A stretch of DNA of 36,526 nucleotides from Penium margaritaceum (lineage: Eukaryota; Streptophyta; Zygnematophyceae; Desmidiales; Peniaceae): contig SZWC01002441.1 of assembly GCA_023375785.1 (NCBI GenBank), forward strand, positions 194,880 through 231,405, written 5' to 3'. A program made the position numbers and the translations under genes. Positions 9,514 to 21,189 of the stretch are shown one piece after another (positions within the stretch are counted from its first letter, which is position 1; every line of letters begins with the position of its first letter). A model generated the notes under the pieces. That model was not told the DNA's origin, did not search any database, and saw nothing but the letters and a program-made list of their open reading frames with translations.

Positions 9514-10206
9514 ATGACGCGGTGCATGTTGGTTGCATCAACGGAATCGACTACCATGCAAGAGGCGCTTGCACGGACCGAAGGGGATCAATGGGACGCA
9601 GCCACTAAATTGGAGCTAGCGTCCATCACGGAAAATGATACGTGGGAGCTGGTTGACAGGCCGAAAGATGCCAAGCTCATCGGCTCAAAGTGGGTCTTTA
9701 AGACCAAATTCACGAAGGAAGGTGTGGTTGAGAAATACAAGGCGCCGTTGGTGGCAAAGGGATACGCACAGCGTAAGGGCGAGCACTATGATGAGAGGTT
9801 TGCTCCCGTCGCCAAGTTCACAGGCATCCGATGATCCTTGCGGTGGCGGCCGCAAAGGACATGGAGCTCTACCAAATGGATATAAAGATGGCCTTCCTCA
9901 ACGGCATTATAGATAGAGATCTACATGGAGATGCCAGAGGGGGTGGAGGCGCCGGAGGGCAACGTGTGCAAGCTGCGGAGGTCTTTGTACGGGCTAAAAC
10001 AATCGTCCAGATGCTGGTACCAACAGATGGAAAACTTCATGGCACAACTCGGATTCAAGCACTGTGAGGTGGATCACAACGTGTACGTGTGGTATGACAA
10101 ACAGCTCCTTCACATTGTTGCACTCTACGTGGACGACCTGATTTTGTGCTCGACGGATCTGCCAAGCCTACAGTGGCTGAAAGAGCAGCTGAGCAGGAGA
10201 TTCTAG
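9514..10206 (+). pseudogene. Copia reverse transcriptase with intact YVDD
   Basis: The region starts with the copia RT lead-in ALARTEGDQWDAATKLEL, NDTWELVDRPKDAK and KWVFKTKF, then VAKGYAQRKGEHYDERFAPV. A one-base deletion near 9830 shifts the frame at GIR/MILAVAAAKDME, and a further two-base loss near 9920 shifts it at NGIIDRD/MEMPEGVEAPEG. After that LYGLKQSSRCWYQQM and the catalytic VALYVDDLILCS are intact. A TAG at 10204-10206 stands where the nested copy has Lys. Compared with the related copy at 29008-29523 the domain order is normal. Confidence 0.9.
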
Positions 10207-11119
10207 ATGTCGGACATGGGGGAGCTGAATACTACCTCGGGGTGAGCATCATGCGGAACCGGAGGGCGCGCATCCGTGACCTGGGGCAGGCCAAATACGT
10301 GGCCGAGATACTGAAGCAGTACGGTATAGAGGATTGCAAACCAGTTGGCAGTCCGGTCTCCACAACCTGTGAACTAAGTGCGGCAATGGCGCCGCAAACA
10401 AAAGAAGAGCGGAAGGATATGGCAGGGATGCCCTACCAATCGGCGATGGGCAGCCTCATGTATGCCATGCCGGACCTGGCCTACACGGTGGGCCAAGTGA
10501 GCAGGTACGTGGCCGATCCAGGGCCACTACACTGGCAGGCGGTCAAGCGCATCCTCCGCTACCTGCAGGCGATGCGGCATGCATGCTTGAGGTTCGACGG
10601 GGCGGGCGGACCCTTTGCGTCTGGTCTGCTATATGGATGCAGACTACGATGGCAATGTGGACAAGCGGAATTCCACATCCGACTACATGTTCTTCCTTGC
10701 TGGTGTAGCGGTCTCGTGGTGCAGCAGGGAGCAGGACTGTGTCGCCACCTCCACAGTGGAAGAAGAGTACATCACGCTGACCAAGGTGATCAAGGAGGAG
10801 GTGTGGCTTCGCAGGTTGCTGGGGGGAGCTGGGCGTGCTGCAGCAGGAGCCTACAGTGGTGCATGAGGACAACACCGGCTCAATCTCGGTGACCAACAAC
10901 CCGACGTAGCACAGGAGGACGAAGCACATCCATGTGCATTATCACTACGCACGGGACATGGTTGAAAAGGGGCAGGTGGTGCTGCAGCACTGTAGCACGC
11001 ACAACATGCTTGCGGATTGCTTGAACAAAGTGCAACCCGTGGACCGGCATGCATTGAGAGTGGCCGGACTTGGGATGACCAACTATGATGGGCTGGAGGA
11101 CGCAGCGGAAGATGAGTGA
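10207..11119 (+). pseudogene. Copia RT C-terminus and RNase H
   Basis: Three frames share the domain. The first gives GGAEYYLGVSIMRNRRARI, QYGIEDCKPVGSP, and the RT/RNase H connection YQSAMGSLMYAMPDLAYTVG, ending in LHWQAVKRILRYLQ. The second gives the RNase H core CYMDADYDGNVDKRNSTSDY, VSWCSREQDCVATSTVEEEY. The third, after a one-base expansion of a G run near 10820, gives VVHEDNTGSISVTNNPT, a TAG at 10907-10909, and TKHIHVHYHYARDMVEKGQV to the natural C-terminus near 11119. This last part agrees with the usual end of copia polyproteins. Confidence 0.88.
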
Positions 11120-11151
11120 GAGAAAGCAGGAGCAGCGGGCATGGCAGGTGC

Positions 11152-11162
11152 AAGGGGGAGAA
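11152..11162 (+). other. Copia polypurine tract
   Basis: AAGGGGGAGAA immediately precedes TGTTG at 11163. A purine run ending just before a TGTTG LTR start is the usual plus-strand primer of copia elements, and it fixes the LTR start. Confidence 0.85.
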
Positions 11163-11676
11163 TGTTGAAGATTTTCCCCTCTGCATGCCCAAATGCGGCG
11201 CGGGGAGGCGTTGACGAGCCGCCAGAGAGAGGAAATTCCTTGTTGTTGGATCTGGAGACTTAAGGATTACTTGTACCCTTAATTGGAGGATTGCCCCTGA
11301 AATTTGATGAGTCGCTGAATCCGGTGGAAGTTGTTTCACCGGAATCGGACTAGTAACGAGGGAGATATATGCTTCCAAAGTTGGGGTGTGCGCGGCGACT
11401 CTGGGAGTTGGCCGCGATTCGACTGCAGGTGAATAATTGACCGGAACGAGTAACAAAATACCATCTAGGGATTTTGCTCCGGAAGGACTGCCGAGGCGTC
11501 CGGTGGATGATCCGCCGGATTTCAGTAGTGGGGTTCTGTTGCTAGGGGACTTCGCCAAGATCCTGGCTCGGAGTCCGAAACTCAGTAGTACAGTTTGTTA
11601 CTCAGGGACTTCGTCAAAATTCCGACTGCAGGTCCACGAACAGGTTTCGTACCAAATCAATCCCCATCACCAAACA
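11163..11676 (+). repeat. Copia 3' LTR (TGTTGAAG...ACA)
   Basis: The LTR starts with TGTTGAAG right after the polypurine tract. Its end is placed at an ACA near 11676, but no second LTR exists in the window to confirm this. Within it a segment around 11523 recurs imperfectly around 11583 (CAGTAGT, then GTTGCTAGGGGACTTCG or GTTACTCAGGGACTTCG), a short internal tandem duplication. Confidence 0.65.
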
Positions 11677-12164
11677 CGATGATTAACTCATTGAAATAGG
11701 ACCCAAAGACACGAAGGGAACCGCCGCTACACGTAGGGACATCTGCGCCTCCGGAATGGCGTTTTGATGGGTCCTTGATGTGTAAGGGTGCCTCGGTGTG
11801 TAAGGGCGACATGGTGCGCGCCGCCGACTGAGCAGCTGGTTTGGGGTGCTGCACTTCAGCTGACATAGCGGGAGCTACAGTGATCCAAATTGCGCACAGT
11901 TTTGAGCGTTGGAGAGCTCATGACTAGCCCTAAAAATGTTTACGTCATGTCCATACTCAAAAAACTAATACAAAATCGCATTATTCCCTTTGAAAAAGTG
12001 AGTTTCTCGCAATTTTCTTCAACTCCCAGAAACATAGCGTGAGGCGACCAGAAAGCTCATGCTTAGACTCAGAACCACCCGCACAAAACTTAGCCGTGAG
12101 CACTGAAGACCCGTCGGGCCATGTTGGAACTGCTCCCCAGTTTCTGACAGTACAAGGATCTTGG
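11677..12164. other. No gene seen
   Basis: Unique-looking sequence between the copia LTR and the inverted LTR pair. I find no long open frame with recognisable motifs, no repeat and no RNA gene. Confidence 0.5.
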
Positions 12165-12207
12165 TGCCCGGTAAGACAGCATGTATACAAGAGACAAATG
12201 TAATCTC

Positions 12208-12213
12208 TTTATT
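12208..12213 (-). promoter_or_regulatory. Poly(A) signal AATAAA in the left inverted LTR
   Basis: The minus strand reads CAATAAAGAG, about 475 bp downstream of the TATA box in the same LTR, a plausible end-of-R signal. Confidence 0.5.
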
Positions 12214-12542
12214 GATAGTGCTAAGTACAAAGTACGAGTATGATCCAACCTAAACACAGCTATCTACAAAGCACTGAGTTGCCTAGCATCCCATAAGGGA
12301 CAATCCTTGCTAGGCCTTCAAAGTTGTTGTCGCAAGGGATCTTGGCACTGCCACAGTCTTGAAGGTATTCTGGCCTCCAGGCAATCATGCATCCTCCTCC
12401 TGCCAGTCTTATAGGGGACTTTGGAGTGACCTCCAGCAGAGTCTTGGCTTGGATACTCCAGTAGAGACCTCATGGGCCAAGAGAATGGTGATGTATGAGT
12501 AGCTGAAGTCAGAAGCTCTTGAAGTGATGAGGTTGTTGTGTC

Positions 12543-12664
<122 letters not shown>

Positions 12665-12685
12665 CTAAGGTGTGTCAGGGCCGCC

Positions 12686-12695
12686 GTTTTATATA
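12686..12695 (-). promoter_or_regulatory. TATA box of the left inverted LTR
   Basis: The minus strand reads TATATAAAAC, a strong TATA box. The aligned position of the right LTR reads GGTATGAAAAGC (about 15819), so that copy has lost it. Confidence 0.65.
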
Positions 12696-12729
12696 CATGT
12701 GGTCCTGGCAAGTTGACCGCCGTTCAGGA

Positions 12730-12895
12730 GAAGCTTCCTCATATGTTGTGGTAGCAGTCACCTCTTGTCTTTGCAGTATAAACATTCCTGGTAGAGGAAC
12801 CTTCCTCCAGCTCTTTGATGTTACTTGGTTCCAGAGTCAGCTTTAGGGAAGCTTCCTGATGAAGGAAGCTTCATCCAGCTTAATGGTGAAGTTTC
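12730..12895 (-). promoter_or_regulatory. Cluster of heat-shock-element-like GAANNTTC motifs (left LTR)
   Basis: GAANNTTC occurs at 12730, 12797, 12848, 12865 and 12888 (GAAGCTTC three times, GAACCTTC, GAAGTTTC), all upstream of the TATA box on the LTR strand. The palindrome matches the nGAAnnTTCn unit bound by heat-shock factors. Chance expectation is about one per 4 kb. Regulation by heat is inferred from the motif only. Confidence 0.5.
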
Positions 12896-13334
12896 TTCAT
12901 CAGGTGGATTCCTTCAGAAGCTATCCTCCTGCACCGTTCATTCTGCTGCACAAGTTGATGTAGATTTAGAGATCCTCATGCAAGTTGGAGATGATGCAGT
13001 AGATGTATCTCTCCAACCTTGGGTGCATGCAAGCTAGGCATGATTAGGTAATCTTGCCCTGTGTGCCTGTGTAGCACTATGTAGTACGTAGCTTCCCATC
13101 TCCCAAGGAGATGATCAAGAGCATGCACTACCTTATGTGCATGCCTACACACTATTACAATCCAGGCCTTTTAGACCCCAAGGGCCTGGATGCCAGGAAA
13201 ATATCTGGCAGTTGTTGCAGAGAATTCCCAGCAGATTTGGACCCAAAATTGATGTCCTTTTATACACACGTATGCTTCTGTATTAACTTACTTGTATTCT
13301 TATGGTAGTTTCTTAGGGGTTTCCTAGTGTGGAG

Positions 13335-14235
13335 AAGCGGGGAGTGGGGGTGGGAAAAAAATATGGGGCAAGCGTATGGGGTAGTTTATCACTATCCAGG
13401 TGGTAAGTGTATCATGTTTAAACACATGTGTATTGCGTAGGTGGAAGTCTTCCTTGGTGTGAGTGATCACTGACAGGGAGCGGAGGAGGGGGGGAGGTGG
13501 GAAAAGTGTATGGAGCAAGTGTATGGGGTAGTGTGTCACTATCCAGGTGGTAAGTGTAACATATTTAAACACATGTGTATTGTGTAGGTGGAAGTCTTCC
13601 TTGGTGTGAGTGATCACTAATGGGGAGGGGAGGAAAGGGGGAGGGAGGTCGGAAAAGTGTAGGAGGAAAGTGTATGGGGTGGTGTATCACTGTCCAGGTG
13701 GTAAGTGTATCATATTAATACACAAGTGTATTGCGTAGGTAGAAGTCTTAATGTGATTGATCACTGACAGGGAGGGGAGGAGAGGGGGGGAGGTGGGAAA
13801 AGTGTATGGGGTAAGTGTATGGGGAAGTGTATCACTGTCTGGGTGGTAAGTGTATTATATCCATAAACATATGTATTGTGTAGTTGGATGTCTTTGTTGC
13901 TGTGGGTGATCACTGATAGAGAGGGGAGGGAGGGAGGAGGTGCAAAACGTGTATGGGGTAAGTGTATAAGGAAGTGTATCACTGTCCGGGTGGTAAGTGT
14001 ATCATATTCATACACGTGTGTATTGTGTAGTTGGATGTCTCCCTTGGTGTGAGTGGTCACTGATAGAGAGGGGAGGGGGAGAGGTGGGGAAAAATGTTTG
14101 GGATAAGTGTATGGGAAAGTGTATCATTGTATGGGTTGTAAGTGTTTTGTACCCATACACTTGTGTATTGTGTAGTTGGATGTGTTTATTGGTGTGAGTG
14201 ATCACTGATGGGGAGAGGGAGAGGGAGGAGAGAAA
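13335..14235. repeat. Tandem satellite-like array, unit about 147 bp, six copies
   Basis: The marker GGTGGTAAGTGT recurs at 13399, 13546, 13697, 13842, 13989 and (as GGTTGTAAGTGT) 14134, so periods are 147, 151, 145, 147 and 145 bp. Each unit also holds GTGTATGGGG, GTGTATTG.GTAG, a GTGATCACTGA palindrome and a G-rich GGGAGGGGAGG run. Copies differ by substitutions and small indels. The open frames on the minus strand with repeated VITHTK..FHLHNTHV segments follow from the period being near 3 x 49 and are not taken as a gene. Confidence 0.9.
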
Positions 14236-15319
14236 GCTTATTTGAGGTTTTTTTGTAGGGTATTGTTTTATATTGAACTGTTTATTGTATCAGATTTATG
14301 CACTATTGTACATAAAATTAGAGATAAGCTTGAATCATTTTGCTTTTTAGCGGGTAATAGTAGATCCCTAGGCAAGGGAGAGGTATGGGGATCTGGAAGT
14401 GTATTAGGTAGCGTATTTAAATTTGTAGTTTTTTATGAAATCCATTGAGTCATTTGCTTTAGTTTTTCAAATATTATGATATAAATGTAAACACATGTTC
14501 GATTTTTTTTGCTTTAGATTCCTATGTATGATAATGTACCCGGCCTTATGGAAGATAAGGAAAGTTCAAATACAATTTAGGCAATATAATATTATTCATA
14601 TATGGGACATTGTCATTTTCATGAATTAGAATGGGTGTTTATGATGAGGAAAATCATTCGATGAGGTTTTGCAGTTGATGTTTTATAAAATAGCATGTTT
14701 TCGAAATGAATAACTTTCCCAAACACAAGAGAAAACATTTTATCAAAATATTACATGGAATACATTAAACCATTTCCATTGAATGCAATCGTATTTTTTT
14801 TTCTCATAGGTGAAATGTATCACGGTCCTCATGAATCGCTTGGGTTTTTTTTTACTTCAACCTAGCCTAAAGATGTCTGAATCTTCACTTTCAACGATCT
14901 AGGACTGCAACGTACACTTGGCCTTGGCATTAATCCCTAAACGAGATATTTCACCGGCGTGTTCATCGGCGTTGACGTGACATGACACATTCCAAGCATT
15001 CTCAAGGGGGTATGCGCTCCTCCCACTCCGGGCGCATGAAACGTATTAGGCAAGTGTATGTGAGAGTGTACAAGCCGATGTATGAGTCATGCAAGAAATG
15101 TGTACACAAGTGTATGCATGGACCTTCCTGTTCAGAGGTACAACTACTACGCTGGTGTCAAGATCCGATGTGGTGAAGACAACACTTCATTCGGAGCACT
15201 GTACGGAAAGTTACGGATTTTTCGGTGAAGTTCCGGGTCCACATCTATTGGAAATTCTCTCCTGTACAGACCAGATTAATTCTAGCAGCCAGCCCTGGAG
15301 CAGCCTAAAGGGCCTGGTG
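14236..15319. other. AT-rich spacer and remnant of internal element sequence
   Basis: No gene is recognised. The last part (about 15215-15319) is homologous to the segment beside the left LTR and ends CTAAAGGGCCTGG, a possible polypurine region preceding the right LTR. The rest is AT-rich with T runs. Confidence 0.5.
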
Positions 15320-16188
15320 TGTAATATAGTGTGTTGGCATGCTCAAGAGGGTTGTGCATGCCTCTAGTTAGCTCTAGCAGGGAGGGGAGCTACCTACTGC
15401 ACAACTGTCCTGTTCAGAGAGTCCTCTAACTGACTGGGCAAGACTCATGCACCCTTGGCATGAGGTCCACACTGCATCATCATCACCATGCATAGAGCCT
15501 GGGCCCTTCAGTCTACATGGGCCAATCTGGTACAAGCTTCAGGAGGCCCCTGATCGACGTTTCAGATGCAGCAGTATGACAAGATCAACGGTCATGAGAG
15601 GAAAGCCTGAAGATCAAGCAACCTCTTTGAGAAGCTTTACCTAAAGACCTGACGAAGCTTCCTCAAGGAGGAAGCTTCTCCCTAAGGCAGCAGGGATGCT
15701 AGTAACAACTCTGAACTACAGGAAGCTTCTTCTGGAAGGAAGCCTCCCCAAGAGGCAGCAGACCTGAACCACCTGAAAGAAGGTTCTCCTTCAAGTGGTC
15801 AACTTGTCAGGTCCACAGGTATGAAAAGCGAAGCTCCTCTCACTTCACATCTATCTTAGCATTCTGAAAGCAATCAGCTCTGCTCAAGCCTCTGACTCTG
15901 GAGCCCAGACCAAGACTCTGCTGGAGATCCCTCCAAGGCTCCTATAAGCCTGGCAAGCCCTGCCAGCCTGGGTGGAGGTTGTCAGTCAACCTGGAGACTG
16001 CGCCAAGATCCTTGCCACGACGTCCTACAAGGCCTAGCAATGTGTTGCCCCTCTATGGTTCAGGAGCTGTGCTAGCCTAGCTTGCCTAGGATTTTTCATG
16101 TACCATACTTGTACTTTGTATCAATCAAGATTTCAGTCCAAAGTTCCCAACCCTTGCCCTCATATTGTACAAGCTAAACTGTTGATCA
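15320..16188 (+). repeat. LTR, right arm of an inverted pair
   Basis: Begins TGTAATATAGTGTG and ends near GTTGATCA. It is the inverted counterpart of 12165-13159, shorter mainly because it lacks the GA tract. The TATA region is degraded. The sequence beside its end (CCCAAAGATCCTACC) resembles the left one (CCAAGATCCTT) for only about 10 bases, and neither is a PBS I recognise. Confidence 0.72.
15654..15786 (+). promoter_or_regulatory. Cluster of heat-shock-element-like motifs (right LTR)
   Basis: GAAGCTTC at 15654, 15671 and 15722, TTCTGGAA at 15730 and GAAGGTTC at 15779 form five GAANNTTC or TTCNNGAA units in about 130 bp, in the U3 position equivalent to the left cluster. The spacing differs from the left arm, so the motif density rather than exact positions is what is shared. 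Confidence 0.5.
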
Positions 16189-18239
16189 CCCAAAGATCCT
16201 ACCAGCAAGGGTCCTGGCCCTTGCTCCCTGTCTCAAAAAAGCAGCATGTCCGACCCTCACGCACATGAGGATGTACGTGATTGGTCTGCCTTGACATCGC
16301 ACGCCAGCGCAAGTTGCAACGTGCACGACCAAGTTCTTGTTCAACATGTTGCCACGTCGGTTCATTGTCTTCCATTTTCACATGACATCCTTATCTTTCT
16401 TGAATGATAAATTTTTTCACTCATAATACTTGTAAAAAAATTGGGTCGTCCGACCTTTCGATTGTTCGGACAGCAGACAACCATTAAATGTTTGGTACGG
16501 GGATCAAAAAGGCTATCACGAGCTCTCTTCATTAGTCTCCTGTTGTCCAATACATGAATCGAACAACTTTCGGTTGACAATCGTTGTTCGATCGACTCCA
16601 TCAACACAACATTCTTTTTTTTCCGTAACCTCGAATAAGAAAGAAACTGTGGTAATCTTACATATGACCTTGTCCGACGGTTTCTTAACAACCGGAGATG
16701 ATGTGAATCACACAGAGATTCACAACAAATAACAGAACAGGTCCCATAGCGCAACAACATGGATCTCCCAGCATCTCCGCCGACGCTCTACTTTTACTGG
16801 TCATTGTCGAGCGTGTCAATTCATCAGTCAACCTAAACAATGAATGGATGAAAATGTCTTCACAGTGTACTTGCAAAAAACATATCTCAGTAGTACACAC
16901 ATTTGGAAAATGTCTACGTCGGTGACTGGAGTGGTTCAGTACTAAACAACATATCTGACCACAAGTATGTTTTGAGACATATCTATGTCAAATAGGTTTG
17001 AAATGCACAATATGATTCAGTTCATCTCTTTTTCCTTAGAAACTTCTAAGAAACCTCGTGATGATTATATTTGTATCGAGCAAGCCAAAAGGAAGTTCTA
17101 AGAAAAAGTGTTGATGTCAATTTACTAATTCTAGGAAATTCCCTTGGTATGTCTTGATGCACTGTACACTGTTGATACACTCTTTTTTAAGTGGTGACTG
17201 GTTATAAATGAAAAATCTTCAACTCCTTGTACAGTCTGCCAATTACTGCACTGACTTCACATTTGTGGAGCATAAATCAAACGCAGTAATTGCATACCCC
17301 AACAACTAAATCGTTCAAGAAGGCACAGAAGAAACTTGTCTGGAGTCTTTAATCCCATTGTAGAGCCTCATTGATGTTTGATACCACTAGCGTGTTTGGA
17401 AGAATCCTTCCATATCTTTTGATTGTACTTATAACCTTGCTATGCCACATTCTTGGTGACATGGCTGCATTCTACCAATTTTGCTTTGTTCCACTACTTC
17501 ACTCAAGCTCATGTCCCTCACAGTTTCAAAGTGGTCCTCTATCTCTCGCATCTACCTCCAACTGTCTCCCTCTAATCACCCTTTTCACGACACTAGTACT
17601 TCTCCATCCATTGAAGAACTTCTCCACAGATTTTTTTGACCAAAATCTCTTGTCACTCTTTCCATGGCACTATAACCAACCCCACAATGATACAAGCTAC
17701 AAATAATCATTTTCTTGCCTCATTCAAGTTGGCCAAAGTGCATCACCAGTGGCAGGCATCCCCATCAATCTCATGACATTTATTTGTGACATTGACTTCC
17801 ACCAAGTGAAACACAAACTCCAAGCCTTATACGATAAAGGCCCTCCTCCCTCCCATCTAGTGCAAATACTGAACATAGTACACATCGAATGTAATGGTTT
17901 GAACTCAATGGTGAAACAAATGTGGCGTACCATTTTCTCAATGAACATGATGTTCAAGTTGCAGTTTAAACATTATCACATATCACTAATGAGGACTCCC
18001 TTCTCTTTTCTAAAATTTCCTCTCAATACCATCATTCTGTTTTTGGAAGTTCAATCCCATATCCCTATAATCTTTTACAAAGCTTCCATATCCACCACGC
18101 TAAGATTTACCATCATATATCTAGCACTCTGTTCCTTAAAGACACCATATCCACAGTTCATAGAGAATCAATGATATGTCTAGAGAAAAGTCACACGGTT
18201 GTGATGTCGACATTGCATGTGTGTGATGTTGGAGTGTCG
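16189..18239. other. AT-rich DNA, no gene recognised
   Basis: Short open frames of up to about 140 residues exist on both strands (for example 16362-16760 minus, 17371-17706 plus, 17749-18174 plus), but none shows a domain, motif or composition I would call coding. Confidence 0.5.
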
Positions 18240-18640
18240 ACATCAAATTTTCCATCAAACAGTCACGAACTCATCCTTTTAGGGATTTTTGACTGTTTGA
18301 GGAGGAATTTATACTTGGTTTGTGTGGGGTATGAGACTTCGCATGCGTTGAAAGGGAACTTGTTGGGGCCCGCAGTAGCGGGGCCCAATAGGTGCTTGCG
18401 TAAAAATAGAATCCTAAATCCCGAATGTTGTTTGGGGTAGGGTCTGAATGTGGTTTGCATGAAGAACAAGGAGGATTTACGTGCTAGGAAAAATGGGTAA
18501 TTTTGCTCAATCATTATTGAGCAATGACCCCTTTCCCTTTTGGCATACAAATCCGGTGTTATGATGTGGTGATTGGTTTTTTACAAAGGCTCTGCCCATG
18601 CAAAACATAAGAATCCCTAAATCATAATAGGGGGTTTGCA
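18240..18640 (+). repeat. Old dispersed repeat with GC palindrome, copy 1
   Basis: Aligns in patches with the reverse complement of 21190-21600: AACAGTCAC, GGGATTT, then AACTTGTTGGG followed by a GC-rich palindrome (TTGGGGCCCGC AGTA GCGGGGCCCAA at about 18363-18388), AGGTGC, GGTAGGGTCTGAATGTGGTTTG and GAGCAATGACCC. The order of the blocks is kept. Family unknown. Confidence 0.6.
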
Positions 18641-19491
18641 CATTAAAAAAGAGGGGGGGGGGGGGTCATTGCTTGGTTGCGACCTTGCAAGGGAGCAAGA
18701 ATCATAATCAAGTGACCATGACCCTCCTCGCCATCCTCAATCAAGGACAAATTTTGCTGATAGAGGATGGCGAGGGAGACAGGTATTGCATTTTTGTAAC
18801 AGTCGCATATAGGGGACTAATAATTAAACTCGTGGATATGGCAGTTTTGAACCTTCGGTTGCATGGCTATTATAACCATGACACCCTTCTGTTTCTGATA
18901 TCCCATTCCTTCCATGCTTCATACGTTATCGATGCCATGAAAACACACTTCTTAGGAAAGGATCTTACATCTCTTATTCACAGTCATTCCTTCTTCCTGC
19001 ACATATCTTGGCAGACAACACTTCTCCACATTTTTCCACTTTTGCACCCGTCAACCATGTAGAGCACCACCTTTTCTATGACGATTTTCATACCTCTCTC
19101 AAAAGCCTACCTTTACTTATTTTGTTAAGTGACATCAGATTATTTACTTTCTTCATTGACTACATGTATCCATCACGGGATCCTCATATGGACTCCCTTG
19201 TGGCTATGTTGGTGAGCCTTGAGGCTCGTCTTGAAGAAAGATCTTGGAAAAACGTTCAGCCAATAAGCTTACAAGAGTCCTTCTTGTTATCATTTATGAA
19301 ACTTGGACAGAGTATTTCCTACGAGTCAACATCCAATATGCACTCACACATCTCTGCGGTCGTAATCATAAGGCTATCCATAAATTATTACCAATTTGTG
19401 GCTGCGGATTTTCACAAAACACATGATTCCCTTACTACCAATATGTTTACTTTTATCACTTTGACATCTTCAGTGTCTTTGTATAATGGAT
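18641..19491. other. No gene recognised
   Basis: A G run at about 18652-18666 is followed by AT-rich sequence. An open frame from 19008 runs into the assembly gap, but its product has no recognisable domain. Confidence 0.45.
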
Positions 19492-19725
19492 NNNNNNNNN
19501 NNNNNNNNNNNNNNNNNNNNNNNNNNNNNNNNNNNNNNNNNNNNNNNNNNNNNNNNNNNNNNNNNNNNNNNNNNNNNNNNNNNNNNNNNNNNNNNNNNNN
19601 NNNNNNNNNNNNNNNNNNNNNNNNNNNNNNNNNNNNNNNNNNNNNNNNNNNNNNNNNNNNNNNNNNNNNNNNNNNNNNNNNNNNNNNNNNNNNNNNNNNN
19701 NNNNNNNNNNNNNNNNNNNNNNNNN
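19492..19725. other. Assembly gap (234 N) next to a TG repeat
   Basis: Unknown bases from 19492 to 19725, followed by TG repeats at 19726-19740. The repeat probably caused the gap. Confidence 0.98.
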
Positions 19726-19740
19726 TGTGTGTGTGTGTGT

Positions 19741-20946
19741 ACCTCGTTCTTCTCTCTCTTGTAGAGGAGGGCTTAGAGGATAGGCCATCCCTCAGGGCGG
19801 ACCACATCAATGTTATCCATGTCACAATCCAGGACTCACAGGCCTCCCTCTCCATATTTTCTTTTCCTTACAACAAGTATATGCTGATTTTGTGATCCAT
19901 ATTGAAGCCAATCCTGTCTGTCTTCAACTCAGACCTCATCACTGCATGGACCCTGTACATCTTTGTACATGTTGACACTGGGGCCCACTAGGTTCTTGCT
20001 CAGTTCTAATGCCAAGCCCATTAGCATTGGAACATGTATTCCGGTGGAGATCAACTCGAGGGCCCGTCCACTGCCGCCATGATTCTATATTGATGGGCAC
20101 CTACCAGACTGACCATCTCGAGTGACTGCGTGCCAGTGTAACTGGTTGGTTGGTAGTATGTTTTGACAGAGTGGTTCGTTCCTATTGCAAAGATTATAGA
20201 TATAGCTGGTACATTTCGCGATTCAGTACCAACATCTATCAACCTTAGTATAAAGTTATGGGGTTCATTGTGGTATGCCCCTTCCACCACTTGAACGTGT
20301 TCGCAAAAAAAAAAAAAACAGGCCACATTGATGAGAAACCTGGTGTGTGTGACCTCATCACACACGTGAACCTTGCCTGCCTTCAACCACGAAAATAGAA
20401 CAAAAGTCCTTCAACAACCACTTTGTTTTCATTGACAACCAGGATGTTTTCCAAAGCACATATGGTGATTTGAAAACTGTACCCAATGGGAGAAGAGTGG
20501 CAACGTCCTATGGACCCGTTCTAGCATTGCAATTTTCGCAATCATGTGTGTACACTTTCTAATGATTATCTATCACCACAATGGATAACTTCATCATTGT
20601 GCCCCCATTTGTGAAAGTGGCGACAAAGAGAAGACTGGAGTGGTGGGTCTCTCTCATGGCATCATCAGTCCCTCGCAGGAATCATGATAGAGGGATGATC
20701 CCATAGTCTCTTACACCCAATTCGAATCCTACCTGGATTATCATTCAAGGCTCTAGGGTTTCATTTTGTTGCAAGCAATTTCATTGTGCAAAAGATCTAA
20801 AATACCCCATGTAAGGTGGGTTTGAAAAAGAACTGTACGAGTCAAAATCACAATAAAAAAGATGGATTTGTCATTTCTTGTAAAAATTCTCACGTCTGCA
20901 CTCTGATGCCACATGCATGCGATATCAAAGTATGCATCCAAATTGT
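19741..20946. other. No gene recognised
   Basis: Contains an A run at about 20307-20320 and scattered short open frames without motifs. Confidence 0.45.
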
Positions 20947-20990
20947 CTAAAGTCAAAATGGCTCGATGGTTTGAGCCCTTTTGACTTTAG
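20947..20990. other. 44-base hairpin
   Basis: CTAAAGTCAAAATGGCTC pairs with GAGCCCTTTTGACTTTAG across a loop of 8 bases, with a single non-Watson-Crick position. It could be a small MITE-like or foldback remnant; nothing shows that it is transcribed. Confidence 0.75.
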
Positions 20991-21189
20991 CCAGTTCTCA
21001 GTGTCCATCCTCATCGTCCATGTTCTGGTTTGCGAAGGTGCTTGGACAGCAATTGAAATTGCTACCCGCTGGCACACCACACAGGTTCATCACTCCCTTG
21101 CGATTTTGCAATTGAGAGATGATGAATCTTATTTTTATTTGACACACAAGCCCCTTATCAAGGCATAGGAATTGTTTTGTTTTGCACAG

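Larger units (their letters stand above)
7060..11676 (+). mobile_element. 5'-truncated Ty1/copia retrotransposon with 3' LTR
   Basis: Gag, protease, integrase, reverse transcriptase and RNase H follow in that order on the plus strand, which is the Ty1/copia order. A polypurine tract and one LTR come next. The product is clearly related to the nested copia on the minus strand at 27142-32870, but the LTR is different. The 5' LTR, PBS and the first part of gag are absent; homology to the other copy starts at about 7075. Several stops and frameshifts make it non-autonomous. Confidence 0.9.

Noticed and set aside
7060..11119. Possible stop-codon reassignment, because the copia frames carry many TAG/TGA and few TAA
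   Set aside because: The stops are not at conserved positions between the two copia copies, and frameshifts are also present; ordinary decay explains them.
13324..14205. Minus-strand frames with a repeated 49-residue unit
   Set aside because: The frames are open only because the satellite unit is close to 147 bp; units of 145 and 151 bp break them and no start or domain is conserved.
19008..19895. 295-residue frame across the assembly gap
   Set aside because: About 80 residues are unknown bases and the rest shows no recognisable domain; the length is an artefact of the gap.
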